The position numbers were made by a program, and so were the translations under genes. A model generated the notes under the pieces. It was not told where the DNA came from. It saw nothing but the letters and a program-made list of their open reading frames with translations, and did no database searches. 45,943 nt of DNA from NCBI GenBank assembly GCA_002633005.1, contig NMRA01001124.1, positions 1-45,943 on the forward strand, in the 5' to 3' direction. Source of the DNA: Phoronis australis. Taxonomy: Eukaryota > Phoronida > Phoronidae. The stretch's first letter is position 1, and each line of letters starts with the position of its first letter. Below, piece after piece: positions 23,001 through 35,000 of this stretch.

Positions 23001-26000
23001 AGCATTTGATTTTTATAACAAAATAGTCCTCAACGGCGCTTTGATATTTTTTTCTACGCATTAATTGAGCTCGAAAAAGCACAAAAGTTAGTCATTAACT
23101 CCATTTTCAGGGATTTAAACATTGTATGCCAATGAAATCACTGCAACGAATTATTTCATGAAACAAATATGAAGTAAATAGAAAGAACGATTTGCCATCG
23201 CACGGGCAGTTCAAAAAGTCACAAAAATAAACAGACCTACTGGTGGCCTCAGGTCTTCCTGCCTTTCCTGTGACACTGTACTGGCGCCACCTAGGCAGTG
23301 AGTAGTGAGTGAAATGTGGAGCCAGATTGTATCTATTTAAAAACCTGGCAGAGGACATTTCGTCCAACAAAGGTCGCGCCAGTGCAGTCTCACAGGAAGT
23401 TCGGGAAGATCGTCAGAAAACCATCTCCTATAGAAGGGGACAGTTGCGATCCTTGCGACGTAAAGTTTTAACCAGGTACGTCCAACTGAATTATTCATAA
23501 TTAGTAATAGGTAATTAGGCAATTCACAAGCACTCTACTGCTCACATTCTTACGCTCGGTTTCAAAAATTCCATTCATCATACATCATTTTGGCTAATCT
23601 CAACCGATTTAGCTCAGCTGACAGAATGGAATAAAAACAAAGAAAAAACATTTAGGCTTCAAGTACAGAAAGACCCCTGGCTTCTCCTTACGAAACATAC
23701 AGTGTATCGATCAACGGGCGCTGTTGTGACCTGCTTTTCTAAGCAGCTTTGCCTGTAGAGGGTGTGTTGTTGGACCACAACCTGTCGCAAATTGTTAGTT
23801 TGTACATAACCTCGAAGCGTAAACTGCCGTTATTTGGAAAACAACCTGGAGCGTCGTCGTCATCGTTAAATGCCCACGTTACTATTCCCGTCAATCACGT
23901 GCAGGGAGAAATGGTCTTATTTGTCCTGTCGCCTTGAGTTTTCCCGCGACCCCCCTGGTCGGCAAGTGGTTTCACGGGAACCAGAACCACGTATACTGTA
24001 CCCAACGTGTTACTGCGCTCACTTACGTTTTGATTATATCGTGAAAATTTGAAGGCTGCGGCGGCTGTAATCTCACGAACTACAAACTCTCGCAATGACA
24101 TTTTACGACAGTTTGCGCAATGTGATAAATTTGTGTAGTGTTGCAAGAAAATCTTAATCTTAAAACAGTGAGCTTATTACCGAGCAGGTAGGTTTGTGCA
24201 ATAGAAAACAGGGAATCCTACCCGAGTATATGGGCCCATAATTATGCGAGACCAATCTTTACGAGGAGGTGGTCTTATATTCGGGGGGTGGGTAATACCC
24301 GACATGTAGGAAACATAATCAAATGGGTTTCATTTTGTTTCACTACGCTTTCATAGTATTACAGCTCTACACGACGGCGTCGCTAAATATTCTACACAAA
24401 TTTATAACACTTCCCGTACTTTACTCAGGGTGGTAAATGCATAGTCTTAGTCATTTCTGAGACTTCTTTAATTTCTAGAATGCTGGCCTCGGGAAATAAA
24501 TTGATACCCAAAAGCTTATAACCCATTCCAAATTTCCCGCATATAATATTTTATTAGAACAGGTGCTTGTCACCGAACCTCGTTGAGTACTATGTCCCGT
24601 CCCATTTGCAATGCATGATGGCTTTACGCCACCAAATGTACGTCAGGCTGTATAGTATTTTTGTGTTTGAGTTTTGATCCAAAATACCGTCTGACAAATG
24701 CAGTGTACGGACATTCCGTCTATGATGAATGTTTTACGTCTTACTTTTGTTTGCCATGTCAGTATTCCCATTCTGCTGTCATGGCGTTTTTCCTGTTCCC
24801 ATCTTGCAAAGTCTTGCCTTCATTATCTCTGCTGCTTGCGTCATAATAAATGACATTATTCTGCAACCCTTATCTTGTTTTACTCTGCAACGTAGCTCGT
24901 AGCATACCTCGCGCAAAATAGATTACGATATAACCAGATGTCGCTGCAAAACGCGTAGGACCATGTAATCTTAACGGCGTGACGCAGCCTGTAGTTGGCG
25001 ATGCCCGGGGGGTGACTTTTTAATGCATATCCCTTTCAAATGCATGGTCTCTAGCTCTACGTAAAGTAAAAAAGTTTAACACATAATAGAAACTTTATTC
25101 AATTTAACTACAAATCAGTCACAATTCCAAATAGTTTTTATAGTGATTATNTGCTTTCGAAAAATTGGACCGGGAAATTCTAGAATCCACAGAAAGTCTG
25201 ACAGGTATAACAATCATGTTTTATTGTTTTAACGCGTTAAATGTAAATAGAGGAGCATAGTTGCAAACCGTATACTTAAAAGTATTTCATAACTTTATAT
25301 TGCCGTGATGGACCGTCCGGAGCCGGTTGGCAGTCAGGCAACTCTGGACGTTTAGAAAACCAGACGTCCTTCCGTTCGATTACTCTGTATTGTACTTTAA
25401 TCTGACCATGTTAAGAGTTGCCTGAAAAAATTTCGTTTTATTTCACCCTTTGTGTGGACGAAGCTCTCTTCACATCTGAATTCCTTGTAAAAAATTGGGT
25501 ACACAACTTTTTTCCTCACAAAAATTACCCGAGTTTTGAGGGAGATAGCTGTCATTTAGATCAGCTGATTTGATTGTCTGTCCAAAAGATCCACTAACTG
25601 ATCAGGCCTAATTTCTATGTTTAATTAATCACAACTGGAAAGGCCTATTCAGATCAGTGATAACAGCGTGTCCAAGTGTCCAGTGTATACTCCCTCAAGT
25701 CCCTAAGTTCGCTTCAGTCAAGATAGCGCTACATGTATGTTAATAATAGACGTTTCACTGGGTCTGTGTTGTTCAAGCACAATTGTTTCAGTCATTAAGT
25801 ACATGTATCGGTCAATTTTTTGACAGAATATTGTACATTCAGTTGTCTACTCTATAAAAACATGATTTGTGTGGTAGATCTGGATACATAAAACGTTTTC
25901 GGACAACACAAAGAGCCCAAATTCGCCATTACTGTCCGAATCAGTGAAACTCAAAGTTTTGCAATTGTCAGTAAGTTAGCAAAATGTGACACATTCTTAA

Positions 26001-29000
26001 GTTTTCGTTGATTGATTGATTGATTGGTTTAACTAGCCTCGACTTACCTTTTATAATGATACACTTTTTAGTTGATTGTCCTTTCCTTGCAGACCTACGG
26101 AAATTTCTATTACCACAATGTGTTGTTAGAAATAGAAAATTATGAGTATTTCATGATAGAACGAGATTATACTGTTTGAATATTTATGTGTTGAACTGTG
26201 GGCCAGTGGCCCTATGAATTTTGAAATAAACGTTTTGTTTGTGTTTCTTTTGTTGTTAAGATAGATGTATACACGTAATTCAGTGAAATACGATCCAACA
26301 TTTTTAGCGATGTGCATCATTAAGCAATGTAGGTCGATTGATTTGCCATAACTCTAGCTCAAACAGTTGTAACCTTGTCTTCCTTATGAATGCAAAACTT
26401 AATGATCAAGGCACCAATATAAACTGTAGGCAGTCTCTTATACTCATGTTATGGTCGTTCTTTAGTTTTAAATAATGAAATGGTATATCTTTTCCAGCAC
26501 TATTGAAGAATCACATCGTGACTGGCTCGCTGTGTTCGGCATGCATTGGGAACAATATTGCCAGGTCTTTGGCCGGTGAAAAACTGAAGTTCCGACGGTC
26601 TCGTGACGACAGATTGTTCGTGAATGGCGCTCAGATTACACTGTCTGACGTCGTTGCAACAAACGGAGTTATCCACCTGATTGACGACATTCTCGTACCT
26701 GACCAAGGTGGGTGACAAAAAATATCAAAAATCCTGTCAAAAAGTCCTGGCATTTTCACCCAGAAAACATTGGTGCAGGAATCTCGCGAATGATGCTGTG
26801 GTAATCACTTGCTTCCCTTGGGGCTACAGTGACCGGTTGCGTGAAACAGTCCCAAATAGGGACTCAACTACATGTAATTTCCCTAAATCCACTGGGTTTC
26901 TGTGTGTTTGTGGAAAACACTGCTTGTCCTTTCTTGTGCTGTTTGAGTCAATAATTTTTGTATTTGATGCAAATTAAACGTGAACCCTATATTGAATTCT
27001 CTCAATACTAGTGCAAATAAATACGCATCATTTCATGCAATGCCCGTAATTTAAGGACTGAGTCTGTAATTATTTTGACTAAATAAAGAGTTCGGTTTCT
27101 AATTATAAATTATTAGAAAATGTCAACAACCAAAGAGCAGCTCACAATGAAGTTATAGACACGTATAACACCCCTCAGTGAAAAAGCGAAACAAATACGC
27201 GAAATATTTGGGGAACTTAGTTGAGTCCCTATTTGGGACTGTTTCATGCATCCGAGCTCTTACTCAACTCTGTCTCACGACACAAAAATGACTTTCCGAA
27301 AGTTCGCTCGATGGAGTTTCTGATAGATACTGTAATTCAAGAAATGGAAAGAAGTCGCGGCTTTGTGTCTTGGTATGTCCACCAAAAATTCGAAATGTCA
27401 AAATGACCAATAATTAGAAGTTTGTCTTTTTTTCCCTGAAACAACAAATTCACGACTCTCATGATCACAGAACAGAGGGAAGATTCCAAACGCTCTTAAC
27501 CTCTAGATTCTAATCCGTGGGGTAAAATATGTCATTACCAACTCGATTTTTTTTCAAGTTCCACTTGTCTGATGGGTACCGTTACCTGTATATGCTTCGA
27601 CAATTTCGGCCTGGACGAGGAAGTGCTCTCAAAATGGCGAAACTTCCAGATCCAGGTAAAACGATGCAGGAGCCATATGCGTGGGCATTTTTACTTAAAA
27701 CAACTACTACATATAGCTGTACAATTTAGTCCCCTTTATACAGACTTTTTACATTTTCTTTGACCTAGAGGGCAGACCACGCAATAAGCGTGTGAGTTTG
27801 CGAGAGATGCTAATCAAAGGGTATAGCAACAGCGGAAGGTTCACACGCCAGATTAACAGCAGGCTCTAAACTATAAGGCTTTCATGAGGTCACTAATGTA
27901 TAAAATTTTTCGATACAGTGACTAGATATTCCTCTTTTTTGGTGACAAAATTATTCCGACCACGTATTGCTGAAATATCATCTCTGACATAACGTTTCAA
28001 GTTGTTTTAATATCGAAGCTATTAATGACGTTTAAACTGACATATTGGTGGGTTTTCATTTCAAGAGTTATATACTATTAGTTTCGGGTGACCTGTAAGC
28101 CGCCCTTTTTCTTGTGTCATACCAATGCCAAAATTATCGCAATTGTCTAGAATCATCCCACACGTTATCAATGCAACTCACACCATTATTTTAGTGTTTT
28201 AACATCTAGAATTGTCAGTTCAGACATCCAACACTTGAGAAAGTTGTTTGACAACCGCATGGAAGAGTTAATTGATAAATTTCAAGCATCTGTCATTTCG
28301 GCAATAATAGCGGACTTTTCAAGATACAGTATTTCCGCTTAATCCCGACTCACATTCGGTGGGCGGAAATTCAATTACTAAAGAGCGCTTAATTAATTTG
28401 AAATACAGAGGAATAATACCCATTGTCAGTTCTCCCCGTTGTTTGATTAAATTTCTCACCAATATATTCTAGCTTTTTGACACCGGCTGGGATTGAAATT
28501 CTCCCGCTTTATCAGCCGCAGCCACTGACTTTGTCGCGTATTCTTCTTCGCAGTGGGAAATGCTTGGATTGTGTCCATTCATATTCCAAGAGGTTTGCCT
28601 TCTTTCCATAAGGCATTGTAGTACACCCCGCCGCACAGTATTGGAATTTTGCCTTCATTATGGTAGCAGGAAAGGCATTACATGCCGTGAATAATACCCT
28701 TACATGAAAGTCACGCATTTCTAAGGATATGCGTGACTTTTCACCGCTCGTCCTTCGGAGCGGCTTTTACCGGGATCAACGAGAGCGCGGCGCCAGAGCC
28801 GGACTCAGCTGAGATGACCACATTGTCCGTTGCGAGCAAGACCCAATGAAGTGTAATTACCCGACCATCAACTAGTAAACACCTCTGCCTGTACATACTG
28901 TCGAATTTTCAAAACGCATTTACCAACAGTTTTCGTTAAAAACAAATACCACAGCTGTATTTAGATGGAAAAAACAACCAAGCTTGGTTTTCGAATTTTA

Positions 29001-32000
29001 AAAATCGATGAACGATTAAGCTAAAAACTACAAACATTGGGTGCGATAGAAGATAAACGGCTGTGCGTATTGATACACTCGGTGATTTACAAACGCTGAA
29101 CAGAGTTAACAACATCTCGTGAATTATTCTTTTAATATACAACTAAGCTACATTGAAACATCTATGAACAACACACAGTGACTAAATTGGATGTAACTAA
29201 TTTTTAAAACATCGCTCAGTATGGCCCAGTGCACGCCGAACTACTTTACTCCAGGATTAGTATACTAACCGGAAAACTGCTATTCGCGGAAATGCGCCAA
29301 TTTCGATAGTAAACTTGTAGTTGTAATGGAACACCTGTGAAGACAACTAAGATGACTAGCTTTGTAGTTAACGAGAGAGTGCAAGCAGTGGATGAGGTTG
29401 ATCGGTGGGCAAGAGCTGTGATTTCATTTTCCATGATAAGGAAAAGCTAAGAATACTGATGTAGTTACTGCAACCAAAATTGTCCTGAGGTTCGAAATCT
29501 TCAGTTTGGCTATCAGTATATTTGCACATTTGTAGATATTTTATGACTTGAGTTCTAAAAAAGATTGAATTTGAACTAATGGCACGTGGAGTTACGGTTT
29601 GCTGTGACATGTTTGGTGTAGCTGTACTCTGGAAAATTCAGGGATTGGTTCAGAATTAACTGACGTCTAAGTTGTATTGATGCTTCGGTTAAACACAAAA
29701 TAAAAAGATAGCAACCCAACCGGTAAGACAAAAGGCAAGTAGACAGGAGTATTAAAATAAAGCAATGAAAACAGGTATGAAACATTTACAAAGAACGTTC
29801 CTTTGGGAAGTGGCCCTTGGTGAAGATCAACGCAAATTAACTTTTTAGTCTTTTTGTGATATTTAAAATGTAACAAGTTAAAACTACTCTCCACATTGCA
29901 GGCTTTAACTCTGTGCAAATGCCAGAGAAAAACAGTTTGAGTGTAATAACGACCACCATTGTTAAGAAAGTAGTGCTAGCTATTACCTTTCCACTTCATT
30001 AGCTCAGATCCACATCAAAACAAAGGGCGTGCTGAATAGGGATCGTAAAAGTTGTGTGGGGCTTAGGATTGAAAACATGAAATCTGCAGGGGGCGCTGAA
30101 TGCCTGTCCACCAAAGACCTGATCGCGGACCAATGAATTTCAATATGGCAGGGTTATTTCGAAAATCTCCTATTAAAGCGAATATTTGCACCAGTTTCAT
30201 ATATCACAGTGATCTAACATTCGCATAATTTTCGCATTGTCAAGTTTTAACTCTCATGTTGAGCACAAAATTAAGGATATGATATCCGTCTTTTCAGCGA
30301 AGGACATTTTGAGCGTCATGCAATCCATGGATTATTCCACTGCCGTCGAACTCATCAATGAAGCAATGATGACAGACTTGATTAAGCAACTACGAAATTT
30401 CACGATGTTCCTTCCAACCAACGGAGCTTTTAGAGTAAGTTTCCGACGCACTTAAATGTCATCTATTTTTAAAATAGCATTTGATTTATATAACAAAATA
30501 GTCCTCAACGGCGCTTTGATATTTTTTTCTACGCATTAATTGCTCTCGAAAAAGCACAAAAGTTAGTCATTAAGTCCGTTTTTCAGGGATTTAAGCATTG
30601 TGTGCAAATGAAATCACTGTAACGAATTATTTCATGAAACAAAAATGAAGTAAACAGAAAGAACGATTTGAAATCGCACGAGCAGTTCAAAAAGTCACAA
30701 AAATAAACAGAGCTACTGGTGGCCTCAGATCTTCCTGCCTTTCCTGTGACACTCACTGTACTGGCGCCACCTAGGTAGTGAGTAGTGAGTGAAATGTGGA
30801 GCCAGATTGTATCTATTTAAAAACCTGGCAGAGGACATTTCGTCCAACAAAGGTCGCGCCAGTGCAGTCTCACAGGAAGTTCGGGAAGATCGTCAGAAAA
30901 CCATCTCCTATAGAAGGGGACAGTTGCGATACTTGCAACGTAAAGTTTTAACCAGGTACGTCCAACTGAATTATTCATAATTAGTAATAGGTAATTAGGC
31001 AATTCACAAGCACTCTACAGCTCACATTCTTTCGCTCGGTTTCAAAAATTCCAATCATCATACAGCATTTTGGCTAATCTCAACCGATTTAGCTCAGCTG
31101 ACGGAATGGAATAAAAGCAAAGAAAAAACATTTAGGCTGCAAGTACAGAAAGTTCCCTGGCTTCTCCTTACGAAACATATCGATCAACGGGCGCTGTTGT
31201 GACCTGCTTTTCTAAGCAGCTTTGCTTGTAGAGGGTGTGTTGTTGGACCACAACCTGTCGCAAATTGTTAGTTTGTACATAACCTCGAAGCAAAAACTGC
31301 CGTTATTTTTAAAACAACCTGAAGCGTCGTCGTCATCGTTAAGTGCCCACGTTACTATTCCCGTCAATCACGTGCAGGGAGAAATGGTCTTATTTGTCCT
31401 GTCGCCTTGAGTTTCCCTGCGACTCTCCTGGTCGGCAAGTGGTTTCACGAGAACCAGAACCACGTACATGTATACTGTACCCTAGGACTAAGAAGATATG
31501 TTCAACGTGTTACTGCGCCCACTTACGTTTTGATTATATCGTGACAACTTGAAGGCTGCGGCAGCTGTAATCTCACGAACTAAAAACTCTCGCAATGACA
31601 TTTTACGACAGTTTGCTCAATGTGATAAATTTGACAGTTTGTGTTGTGTTGCAAGAAAATCTTCATCTAAAACAGTGAGCTTATTACCAAGCAGGTAGGT
31701 TTGTGCATTAGAAAACAGGGAACCTACCCGAGTATATGGGCCCATAATTATGCGACACCAAGCCGAACGAGGAGGTGGTCTTATATTCGGGGGGTGGGTA
31801 ATACCCGACATGTAGGAAACATAATCAAATGGGTTTCATTTTGTTTCATTACGCTTTCATACATGTAGTATTCAGTGGCGGATCTAGGATATCACAAGGG
31901 GGGGCAACACTTTGTCTGAAAAATTTGTGCAAAGCACGATTAGATGCGCATAGCACCGAATGGGGGGAGGTCGGGAGGGGGCTCGGCTCCCCTCCCGCCC

Positions 32001-35000
32001 AGGAAAATTTTCTGTTTTTCCTCTAAAAATCAAGCATTTTCCTTGATTCCTGAAGTATTATCCAAGAAAAAAGGCAAAGAAAAAAAAGGCACGTGTCAAA
32101 CATGAAAACGGCAACGATCACAGACTCGAACTCACGATTTGACGATTAGTGCTCGCGTGCTTTACAAATGCACCACCACGACTTCACTCACGTTCTTGAT
32201 AATACGAGATCTAGTTGTTTATGGTCCACAGCGTTTGCGCGCGAAACCTACTTCTTTTTGTAATGCTTATTACACTTTTTATATTTGTGCAATCAGTTCG
32301 TAACAAATCTGTTGTATTTAAAATAGTCTTCTATTGCCCAAAAGACCAAATCCGTTTTTTGTATTGGCATTAATGACGCGATTGCTTTGGAAATCGTCTT
32401 AAGTTAAGGTTTGACAAAGAGAGAATTATGAGTTTCTGAGTGATTCACTAAGGCTTCGATTAAAATTGACATCTTACCAGCAGCTTCTGTTTTTTCATCG
32501 TCTCTCAGATTCCATTTTCTTTAAAAAAATGAAGTAATTTTCTTCATTGCACAGTGAAGCAGACGACGGAAACGGAGTCGTAGTGCGCAGCGCCACTGCC
32601 GGTCGCCTGGGATATCGCGGGAGAGCCTATACTTAGCCATAGTTTCGTTCCGAATTTGACACTTGAAATTGGATCTGAGCCCCCCCCAAACACACTAAAA
32701 CTGCACACATTTAAATCTTGTTTCCGCCGTATAATGTTAATTACCGGGGTTAATTAATAAACTCAACATTTCCCTNNNNNNNNNNNNNNNNNNNNNNNNN
32801 NNNNNNNNNNNNNNNNNNNNNNNNNNNNNNNNNNNNNNNNNNNNNNNNNNNNNNTTCCCCCCCCCCCCTAAATCGGCCTATGGTATTACAACGCTACACG
32901 ACGGCGTCGCTAAATATTCTAAACAAATTTAACTTCCCGTACTTTACTCAGGGTGGTAAATGCATAGTCTTAGTCATTTCCTGGCCATGAGACTTATTTA
33001 ATTTCTAGAATGCTGGCCTCGGGAAATAAATTGATACCCAAAAGCGTATAACCCATTCCTAATTTCCTGCTTATAATATATTATTAGAACAGGTGCTTGT
33101 TACCCTACATCGTTGAGTACTATGTCCCGTCCCATTTGCAATGCATGATGGCTTTAAACCTCCAAATGTACGTCAGGCTGTATAGTATTTTCGTGTTTGA
33201 GTTTTGATCCAAAATACCGTCTTACTTTTGTTTGCCATGTCAGTATTCCTGTTCTGCCGTCATGGCGTTTTTCCTGTTTCCTTCTTGCAAAGTCTTGCCT
33301 TCATTATCTCTGCTGCTTGCGTCATAATAAATGACATTATTCTGCAACCCTTACATGTATCTTGTTTTACTCTGCAACGTAGCTCGTAGCATACCTCGCG
33401 CAAAATAGATTACGATAAAACCAGATGTCGCTGCAAAACGCGTAGGACCATGTAATCTTAACGGCGTGACGCAGCCTGCAGTTGGCGATGCCCGGGGGGT
33501 GACTTTTTAATGCATATCCCTTTCAAATGCATGGTCTCTAGCTCTACGTAAAGTAAAAAAGTTTAACACATAATAGAAACTTTATTCAATTTTACTACAA
33601 ATTAGTCACAATTCCAAATAGTTTTTATAGTGATTATGTGCCCCCCTGATGTGGATGCCAGGGGCCGTGCCCCCCCCCCCCTCCATCCTTCTGCACGCTA
33701 CTTCATTTAGGATATTTAAATCTATGCTATTACCGTCCATTGTTTTGTTACCACGTTGACTACGATTGGTCTACTTGTATCTCGTGCTAACTCCGTTCTC
33801 ATCTGTTCATATCAATGAAGGCCTACTTCCGTCGTCATGGACAATCTAACCCGGACGCACTACGTAATTTGCTGTTGTACCATGTGGTCGTTCCAATGGT
33901 CTCAGAAGAGAATTTCACACAATCGACGTCTCTGCAAAGTCTTCTACCCTCTCACTCTATTGATCTGCGCGTCTACAGAGAATTTGGAATAGTAAGTTCA
34001 CTAAAACACTTGGAAGTTATTACCTGAGGAAAAAACTACATTCTCTGTTTTAGCGTGTGTCATTAGGGGATTTTATTTTTGGTCGCATTGTTTTATTCTT
34101 GCGTCTCTGACGTGCCGATAACAACCATGGTAACTTTTAGGGCAAAATGCAAATGAACAGTTCTTAAATGCGCAGTCTGGCCACGCCCATCATTGTTATA
34201 GTTGCTACGTGTGTACAGCATAAGTCCATTGCGAACGTTCTCTTACATCAATAGATTCTCCACGATCTGTTTTGATCGTAATATACTAAAATCGTTACCA
34301 TATAAAGGTACATTATCAAAATGGGTCCAAATCAGGCGCGGAAAACTACTTCCTCTCTGCGTGACTGTTGATCTAATGTTAAGAATGAGAAAGCGTCTTA
34401 GGTATTCGACCAGGCCTCTCCTTACGTCACGTGCTCCCACGTACCAATGTTCCGCAAGTTCAATGTATAGACCTAGGGCCTGTTCCAAGAAACTGACTTA
34501 AGTTCATTTTTGACTTAAGTTAAAGATTTGTCTTAAATTCCGAACTTTGAAACTTCCACATTCTGTTAGTTAGTGAAATTTAAGACGAAACTAACGTCAC
34601 ACTATTAATTCAAACTTAAGATCTCTTTCTTGAATTGGTTTTGAGACAAATTTAACTTTTATTTTAAAATTTACTAAAATTTAGGATTTGTCTTAGCTAA
34701 GTCAGTTTTGTTGGAACGGGTCCCTAATTCGCGCGGCGGACATTATAATCCAAAGCGAGGCTCACTGCCATAAACAAAATGGAAGTTGACATTGCGCGAG
34801 TTAAATGGCCGGTCTTTGGAGTCCAACCTGGATATTAAATCTTAAAAAATGTGTCAACAATTAACCACAGAAACGTAGAAAAATACATTAGATAACAAGT
34901 CAATGCACCAAAGAGTTGTCTGACGAAAGGGTATAAGTTTGTTTCGGAAATTAGGTTCGAAACATGAAAAGTAAATATGACCTATTTGCGGCGATCGTAG

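Larger units (their letters stand above)
21077..25150 (+). repeat. Duplicated segment, copy 1 (4.07 kb)
   Basis: It starts within the exon at 21004 and ends at TTTTTATAGTGATTAT, just before the N at 25151. Its start and end sequences are exactly those of 25152-33637. It contains the exons at 22392 and 22824 and a conserved non-FAS1 block at 23295-23520. Divergence from copy 2 is a few percent in introns and lower in the FAS1-2 exon. Confidence 0.9.
31873..32882. mobile_element. CAGTGGCGGAT-type insertion in copy 2, with 5-bp target duplication
   Basis: It starts CAGTGGCGGATCTAGGAT and ends with the complement of a diverged version (CGATTTAGGGGG-type). It is flanked by GTATT at 31868-31872 and 32883-32887. 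Copy 1 has a single GTATT at the uninterrupted site (24356-24360). The interior includes a tRNA-like block on the minus strand and the 79-base N run. Confidence 0.75.
25152..33637 (+). repeat. Duplicated segment, copy 2 (8.49 kb)
   Basis: It begins in the middle of the FAS1-2 H1 exon, without that exon's acceptor, and ends at the same bases as copy 1. It is longer because of two insertions: about 26811-30165 and 31873-32882. The unique gene sequence resumes after it and contains the next exon at 33821. Confidence 0.9.

Noticed and set aside
28512-28718. 68-residue minus frame with CAAGCTT
   Set aside because: Only two spaced cysteines and no further match to a zinc-finger family; its start lies in the hairpin.
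26811-30165. Autonomous retrotransposon or DNA transposon
   Set aside because: No reverse transcriptase, integrase or DDE-type frame of useful length, and no terminal repeats at the block borders.
32085-32190. Functional tRNA gene on the minus strand
   Set aside because: A- and B-box-like sequences exist, but the anticodon arm and loop are poor and it lies inside a transposable element.
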